This document shows, piece by piece, positions 25,001-30,000 of a stretch of DNA of 30,000 nucleotides. The stretch's first letter is position 1; each line of letters opens with the position of its first letter. Below the pieces are notes generated by a model. The model was given only the letters and a program-made list of their open reading frames with translations. It was not told the DNA's origin and did not search any database. Both the position numbers and the translations under genes were made by a program. The DNA is taken from NCBI GenBank assembly GCA_018136815.1, contig CM030945.1, positions 1,589,077 through 1,619,076 on the forward strand, read 5' to 3'. Source of the stretch: Isochrysis galbana (lineage: Eukaryota; Haptophyta; Isochrysidales; Isochrysidaceae).

Positions 25001-26084
25001 CCGGCATGACTTCGACTTCGACTTCTGCAGTCGCCCTGCGAGACTCTCTCTCTCTCTCTTCCTCTCCGTCCTCCTCTCCTCGGCCGACGGCAGGAAGATT
25101 CGTCCAAAACATTCTCCGGTCCCAAGATATCTTGTGCGGGGTCTCTCCGCGCTCCGCGAGGGAAAGGACGCGGTCTCGCTCCGAGATCGGCCACGCGCCC
25201 TCCTCGCCTGCCGCCCACCCTCCTCCGCCTGCCACCCCTCCTCGCCTGCGCCCCCCCCTCCCCCTGAGAAAATGCTCCTGCCTTCCTCGTCTCCTCCCTG
25301 TTTGCCTCTTCCTTTTTTGCATCTTCCTCCCTCTTCCTCTCTGCCTCTGCCTCTTCCGGGAGGTGATGGCGATTGAACGCTTTTCCATGTGTAGGCTGAT
25401 GGTGATTGAAGGCTTTTCCATGCTGTGGGGGTGATGGCGATTGAACGCGTTTCCACGTGTAGGTGTAGGCTGATCGACTCCTCGCTCGACCTCCGCAACC
25501 GGCGCGATGGGAAGAAGAAGGCCTGGAGCGTCCGACGCACAGTTCTCGTTCTTCTCTTCTCCTCCTTCCTCCACAGGCCCGGAGTCCTCGTCGGTGGTGG
25601 TGGTGGCCTCCTCGGTCGAAGAAAGGGCCTCCTCCTCGGTATCAGGAACGCGAACAGACTCCGCCTCCTCCGCCGGGCCCTTGGAGCAGGAGGAGGAACG
25701 AGTCGTGCGTCGTGGTCCTGCGAGCAGCGCTTGCGCTCGGCGTCCAGTCGACAGGTGGCCGTGTCGAGAGAGTCGAACGAAGCCAGCGAGCAGGAGCACG
25801 AGAGGAGAGGACGGAGGACCGTACGGATGCGCGCCGAGTCGCCACCATCGTGAGGAAGACGAGGAGGGCGAGGAGAGAGCTGGAGGGTGAGCGAGGAGGG
25901 AGGAGGGAGGCAGGCAGTAGGAGCCTTCTCTCTCTGGTAGGTCGGTGAGAGGGGGAGGGGGAGGGGGGGGGGGGGGTTGAGGGGGCGAGACCAAAAGACC
26001 AGACCAGATGTTTACGCTAGTGTTCTCGTCGTATACTGTAATATTCCCCGGTCCCAGGGGGGTGTCCCCATGGTTCCCGCCCGC
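25001..26084. other. Pyrimidine/purine-rich DNA with a 3-copy minisatellite
   Basis: CT-rich to about 25370, then three tandem copies of a roughly 34-bp unit (GATGGCGATTGAACGC, then TTTCCA and GTGTAGG) at 25364-25470, then GA/GC-rich DNA to 25975 ending in G-runs. A very long minus-strand frame (26459-24837) covers this segment and the repeats on both sides. Its composition follows the repeats (poly-Pro, Arg/Gly, Glu/Arg runs) and no domain is seen, so it is not called as a gene. Confidence 0.45.
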
Positions 26085-26465
26085 CCTCCGCGCCCAGAGT
26101 TCCCCCGCGGAAAGAGTGAACGCACGGCGTGCACCTTCATGGAAGTTGCTATGCGCACGCACGGCGCCCCCGCGGGGGGACCGATGCACATCGCGCCGTG
26201 CCCATGCACGGCGTGCACAATGTGATTGCAAGTCATCACACGTGCTCCGTGAGAAATCTCTCTTATATTGCACGTTTGCGTAGTTGTGGGCCTTAGAGGA
26301 AACGCAGAGGAAAAAAGTTGGCATGCGCACGCACGGCGTCTCCGCGGGGGAACTGGTGCCCATGCACGGCGTGCACACTGGTGCAAGCAAGGCACACGTA
26401 CCCCGTGAGAAATATCTCTTAGGGGAAAAGCAGAGAAAAAAGTTGTTATGCCCACGCACGGCGCC
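26085..26465 (-). repeat. Partial tandem repeat array around a GCACGCCGTGC core
   Basis: Units starting ATGCGCACGCACGGCG at 26150 and 26322 share CCATGCACGGCGTGCACA, a CCGTGAGAAAT segment and GCAGAG(G)AAAAAAGTTG. The second lacks about 45 bp. Partial units flank both ends (26095-26150 and from 26449). The last unit merges into T1 copy 2. Confidence 0.75.
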
Positions 26466-26567
26466 CTAGCCTTTCCTTGAATTTTAAAATATTGTTGTAT
26501 ACATAAGTATGGACACTTGATCGCTCAATGCTCGACTGATGCCCCACAATTGACGGAACGACACCTT
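26434..26567 (-). repeat. Dispersed repeat T1, copy 2
   Basis: Matches 14671-14797 in the same orientation up to GACACCTT, after which this copy meets a C-run. Here the inner side continues into the tandem array instead of a MERA element. Confidence 0.85.
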
Positions 26568-26965
26568 CCCCCCCCCGCCCCCAAAAAAGGTCTTGTAAAT
26601 AGATTCCGACGATGACCGTAAAAAAGGTTTCTTACTCCCACGAGTGGCTAGGGGAGGACACCCACCAGGCTAGCTAGAGAAGACAGAAGAAGCACACGTG
26701 AACGCTACGTCACGCATCAAAAAATAGAGAACCCGTGGTGGACAACACTGGTCTGCGACGCTACGACACGCGGTGGTGCATTCCAGAGTGCAAACACTTG
26801 CCCGTTGCGCCTCCAACGTACTGAGAGTCCTCGCCTGGATGTTCAACGTACCGCAACCGCTCATCAATGCGATGTATGCACTATGCTTAGGTAGCACAAC
26901 GCTAAGCTTAACATCTGCACGAAACGAGAGCTTAGCTTCCGTGACAGAGACGCCTCCCCTCGTAG
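26568..26965. other. 3' flank of the filamin/kelch/LamG gene, nothing recognised
   Basis: A C-run and A-run lie at 26568-26590. No gene is supportable. The right part should hold the 3' untranslated region of the minus-strand gene ending at 26966. Confidence 0.4.
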
Positions 26966-29900
26966 CTACTTGAGCAAGATGGGAAGATCCGTGGCCGTCC
27001 AAGATGGCTCGCCCTTAAGGGCCCCAATGTTATTGTAGTTGGAAAGGTCGAAGACCATGGGACCTGGCCCCTCATTTAGACGCCACAGGCCAACAATACC
27101 TCGCTCGGTGCCCATTAGCACCTTGCGGTAGTTATCGTGAATTTCGTCGCAGCTCATGGCAAAGTTCCACACGCGCACCTCGGCAACGTTGCCCTCGAAA
27201 TGAGCCATGCCGTCTCCCGAGGCTGAGCCGATGAAGTACCGGTCCAACCCAGGTCGCAACCCACCGGTCAATATCTGCACGGCTTGGCCTTCTTCCTTGC
27301 CATTGACGTACAAGCGGACCGTGCCCGCGTTCGAGGCGACGCCGGCGACATGGTACCATTGGCCAGGCGTCACTCTAGCTGTGTGGCTGACAACAATCTT
27401 CTCTGGCTCATCCTCGTCAGTCTCGACGTAATGCTCGAATTGACCTGCAGGCGGAGAGCGATGGCCTCATAAGAGTGCAGGGCGCACCATCTAGGCGCCC
27501 GAGGATTAGGAGGAGGGGCGCCGAGAGGGGCGCGACATGCAGGGGCGCACCCTCGGCGTTGATGCGCAGCTGATGAGACCAGGCAGACTGCGGGTAGGTC
27601 TCGTTCGTTCTGGCGATGATGTTCATCGCCTTGACGGTGGCGGGTCGCACCCACGCCTCGATCGTGTAGGCGTTCGGTATGATGGTGGGCAGATGAGGGA
27701 TCATGATCTCATCGTCGACACCGTCAAACTCGATCATAAAGTTCCCAAAGTTGAACTGCATCACGTCGGCGAACCGCTCCGCTCCCTCGACACCACCGGA
27801 TAGAAACAGCCTGGCCGCCACTACGTGCATTGCCGCGCCATTTCGAGAGGCGTTGCCGTCCCAAGCCTCCCAGGTGTATGTTTCGGTGTTGAGCATCGAG
27901 ATAGTCTGAAGCCAAGATGTGCACGAGCCGTACGATGAGCATTCAGGGCGCCTGCCCGCATCGAGAGCTCAGCGTTTGGGCGGCGACCGCATGGGTGCGG
28001 GGGAGGGAGCAAGTAGCCCAGCAGCGTGCGCACATTGCTCTCGCGGTCATCGTCGCTGCCGAGGGCAACGATCAGGTTGTTGCCCCACATCATGGAGGAG
28101 TGGCCCCTGCGGATCGTGGAAAATAGGGGGACGTCGTGTAGAGGTACGAGGAGGGGCGCATCGTGCGGAGCCATCGCAATTCAGCAATCGACAGCACCCA
28201 CCAGCGTTCGCGCGGGATGTCCGCTCCATGGACCGCCGGCGACGACCATGTCGTCGTGTCGGTATCAAAAATCCATAGATCCCTCAAGCCGGAGCCATTG
28301 GAGTCGTGGGTGCGTTTGCCTCCGAACATGAAGAGCCTAAGTTAGCAGCCGTGGGGAAGCGGGCTCAGTGAGACCGGCCCTCGCCGCGAGCGTGGTGCCT
28401 CGTACGAGTGTCCTACGCGCACCTGTTTCCATACGCAACGAGTGAGTGGTTCATACGGGCCTCCGGGACATCACCTCCGCTGTCCTCGACTGGCTCCCAT
28501 GTGTTCGTGCTAAGGCTGTAGACGAGCATGCGGTTGCTCATCTGAAGTGAGGCGGCGGCAGTTGGTGTCAGCCGAGGCCATGTAATATAGCGGTAGAAGA
28601 ATGTACCGCTCAAGGAGATTGGCTCGACCTTTGCGTGGGCGGGGAGCATCGCACCTCAGCCCCCGTCCAACCTCCGAATATATACAGCTTGGTCCCGATA
28701 GCCGCAGTGGCAGCGTGAAGGAGCGGTCCCGGGTTTGGGCCAACTGTTGTGACGCGTGTCCATTGCAGGGTCTCTAGCTCCAGCGCCTGCCATGCACATA
28801 TCAAGTGGTAGTGAACGTGAAGTTGGCCCGCGCACTAGCCGACGGCGCAACAACGATCGCCGGCGGCCCGTGTGATAGGAGCCGCCTGTGCACAGAGAGC
28901 GGAATACAACGCACATGGAAACAGTCCAGCGGACTGCCGGGGCCTGCCTCTCCATAGCCACCGTAGATGTAGAAGCGGTGGGCAGCAACGGCAGAAGCAG
29001 CGCCAGCACATGCTGGAGGCGCTGGCCCATGGGTCTCCGGTGTGGTCCACTTCATCCTATCCACGTTGAGCACGTGGAGGTCATTGGTCACGCCAGAGCC
29101 ATCGTTACCGCCGTATAGGTAGACGTCGTGACCGAAGGAGACAGTCGCGGCAAATGCAATCTTCGGAGCGGTGCCGCTGGCCTGTTCGGATGGGAGAGGT
29201 CAGCGTGATCAGCTCAAGAACGTGCATCATACGCCACACTGCCTCGCGTGGCGACCTGTCCATGTCGCGCCCGGGCGTTGCTCGCAGTTCGTGGGCCTGG
29301 ATTATGTGCCGAAGTCGCATCAACTCACTAGAGGCTGTGGCACAAGCATGCTAGGGGAGTGACGAGCAAAGCACGAACCCTGGGGGTCAGGAATTTGAGC
29401 GTCTGTGGCATTTTTGGACTGATGGAGACCGTGGGAATCGGAGACGCCGCAATAGGCTCGCCGTCGAGCAGAAGGTGAAGGTCATACTTGCCCTGATGCC
29501 ATTTGGGCGGCATCAAGCTCAGCTTTGCGGCGACACGCAACACGTGTGTCGCCCGCCGCCAGCTGGACGAATGGGAGGCGCCCACTCGAGCACTTAGATA
29601 GCATAACAGCACAGCCCTGCCCCCGGAAGTGCACACGGTCAAGATGCATGAGCGCTCACCTTCTTTGTACACGTGACAGTGACGACGTATGACCCATCAC
29701 CACGGTCGTTTACAATGGTGCTGGACTTTGGATGCGGAGCCGCGCGCGCACCAGTGGTGACTGCTGTAACGCTGCTCGGGGTCATGTTCATGACAGCCAC
29801 CTACAGTGTGGGGGAGGACCGATGCGGGCATGCGTGAGTGTCGGCTCCACAAAGAGAGCGTAACACAGAAAAGCTTGGCACGAACCTCCTCCAAGCAGAT

Positions 29901-30000
29901 TTCGAAGGCCTCACCACCGTTGCGCGAAAAGTTTGCGTACGTGTCACGTGCCGTGATGTTGAACGTAGACGAATGCCCCTCAAGAGCAAAGCCGATGGAT
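26966..30000 (-). CDS. Filamin-repeat / kelch / LamG multidomain protein, 3' part (ten exons visible)
   Basis: Exons on the minus strand: 30000-29886 (runs off the window), 29800-29660, 29522-29379, 29181-28915, 28786-28655, 28541-28423, 28336-28202, 28106-28034, 27905-27551 and 27444-26966. Phases agree at every junction and yield about 652 residues. The N-terminal part is filamin/ABP280-like immunoglobulin repeats (STFNITARDTYANFS; VNDRGDGSYVVTVTC; KWHQGKYDLHLLLDGEPIAA). Next are kelch blades (HDVYLYGGNDGSG, RFYIYGGYGEAGP, TKLYIFGGWTG, RLFMFGGKRTHDSN, ERWGHSSMMWGNN, each followed by L-W or T-W motifs). The C-terminus is a LamG/concanavalin jellyroll (IEFDGVDDEIMIP, YTIEAWVRPA, TPGQWYHVAGVASNAG, VRLYVNGKEEG). 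An actin- or carbohydrate-binding scaffold is possible but inferred. The acceptor of the third listed exon is the weakest call. Confidence 0.87.

Noticed and set aside
24837-26459. 540-codon minus-strand open frame
   Set aside because: It runs through R2, CT-rich DNA, a minisatellite, G-runs and the tandem array. Its residues mirror these repeats and show no domain, so a gene is not supported.

Overview
The window looks like nuclear DNA of a unicellular eukaryote. Four genes are split by spliceosomal introns, spacing is loose, and much of the rest is dispersed repeats, mobile-element relics and homopolymer tracts. The gene set (a bestrophin-type channel with a hydrophobic, transit-like N-terminus, a plant/alga-type GT77-like glycosyltransferase, a WWE-PARP protein and a RNA polymerase III subunit) and the frequent GTGCG splice donors suggest a secondary-plastid alga, perhaps a haptophyte. 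The species cannot be fixed from the sequence alone.

Layout. 1-660: foldback (long inverted repeat) element. 1827-3350 (-): bestrophin-like channel, with extreme G/C homopolymer tracts upstream. 4343-5212: two copies of dispersed repeat R1 around a broken gene. 5309-6479 (-): LINE endonuclease fragment. 6489-7400: repeated ORF relic, hairpin, repeat R2 and a C-rich minisatellite. 8074-11317 (-): three-exon GT77/XEG113-like glycosyltransferase. 11624-12311: intact non-autonomous hAT element with perfect TIRs and an 8-bp target duplication. 12440-14800: ORF relic, unassigned DNA and a hairpin-rich element. 15546-16137 (+): four-exon RPC11/POLR3K. 16770-19959 (+): CH-domain (EB1-like) coiled-coil protein whose large intron holds decayed exon copies. 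20359-21501 (-): retroposed hairpin-rich element with an 18-bp target duplication. 21887-23875 (+): WWE-WWE-PARP protein with a repeated C-terminal motif. 23876-26567: more repeats. 26966-30000 (-): the 3' ten exons of a filamin-repeat/kelch/LamG protein that continues past the right edge.

The genes do not form an obvious pathway. The most unusual material is a repeat family, called MERA here, whose copies start with ATGGAGCG. Four copies carry a small hairpin directly before that ATG, with arms that differ in sequence but stay paired. Three carry further perfect short hairpins downstream. One copy has a perfect 18-bp target duplication and an AT-rich 3' end, so it moved recently. Also notable are a 62-bp block in the same orientation near the 5' ends of two unrelated genes, and the PARP protein with its young WWE duplication and four copies of an unrecognised 30-residue motif.

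Exon boundaries were worked out by hand from splice consensus, reading phase and family continuity. No database search was possible.
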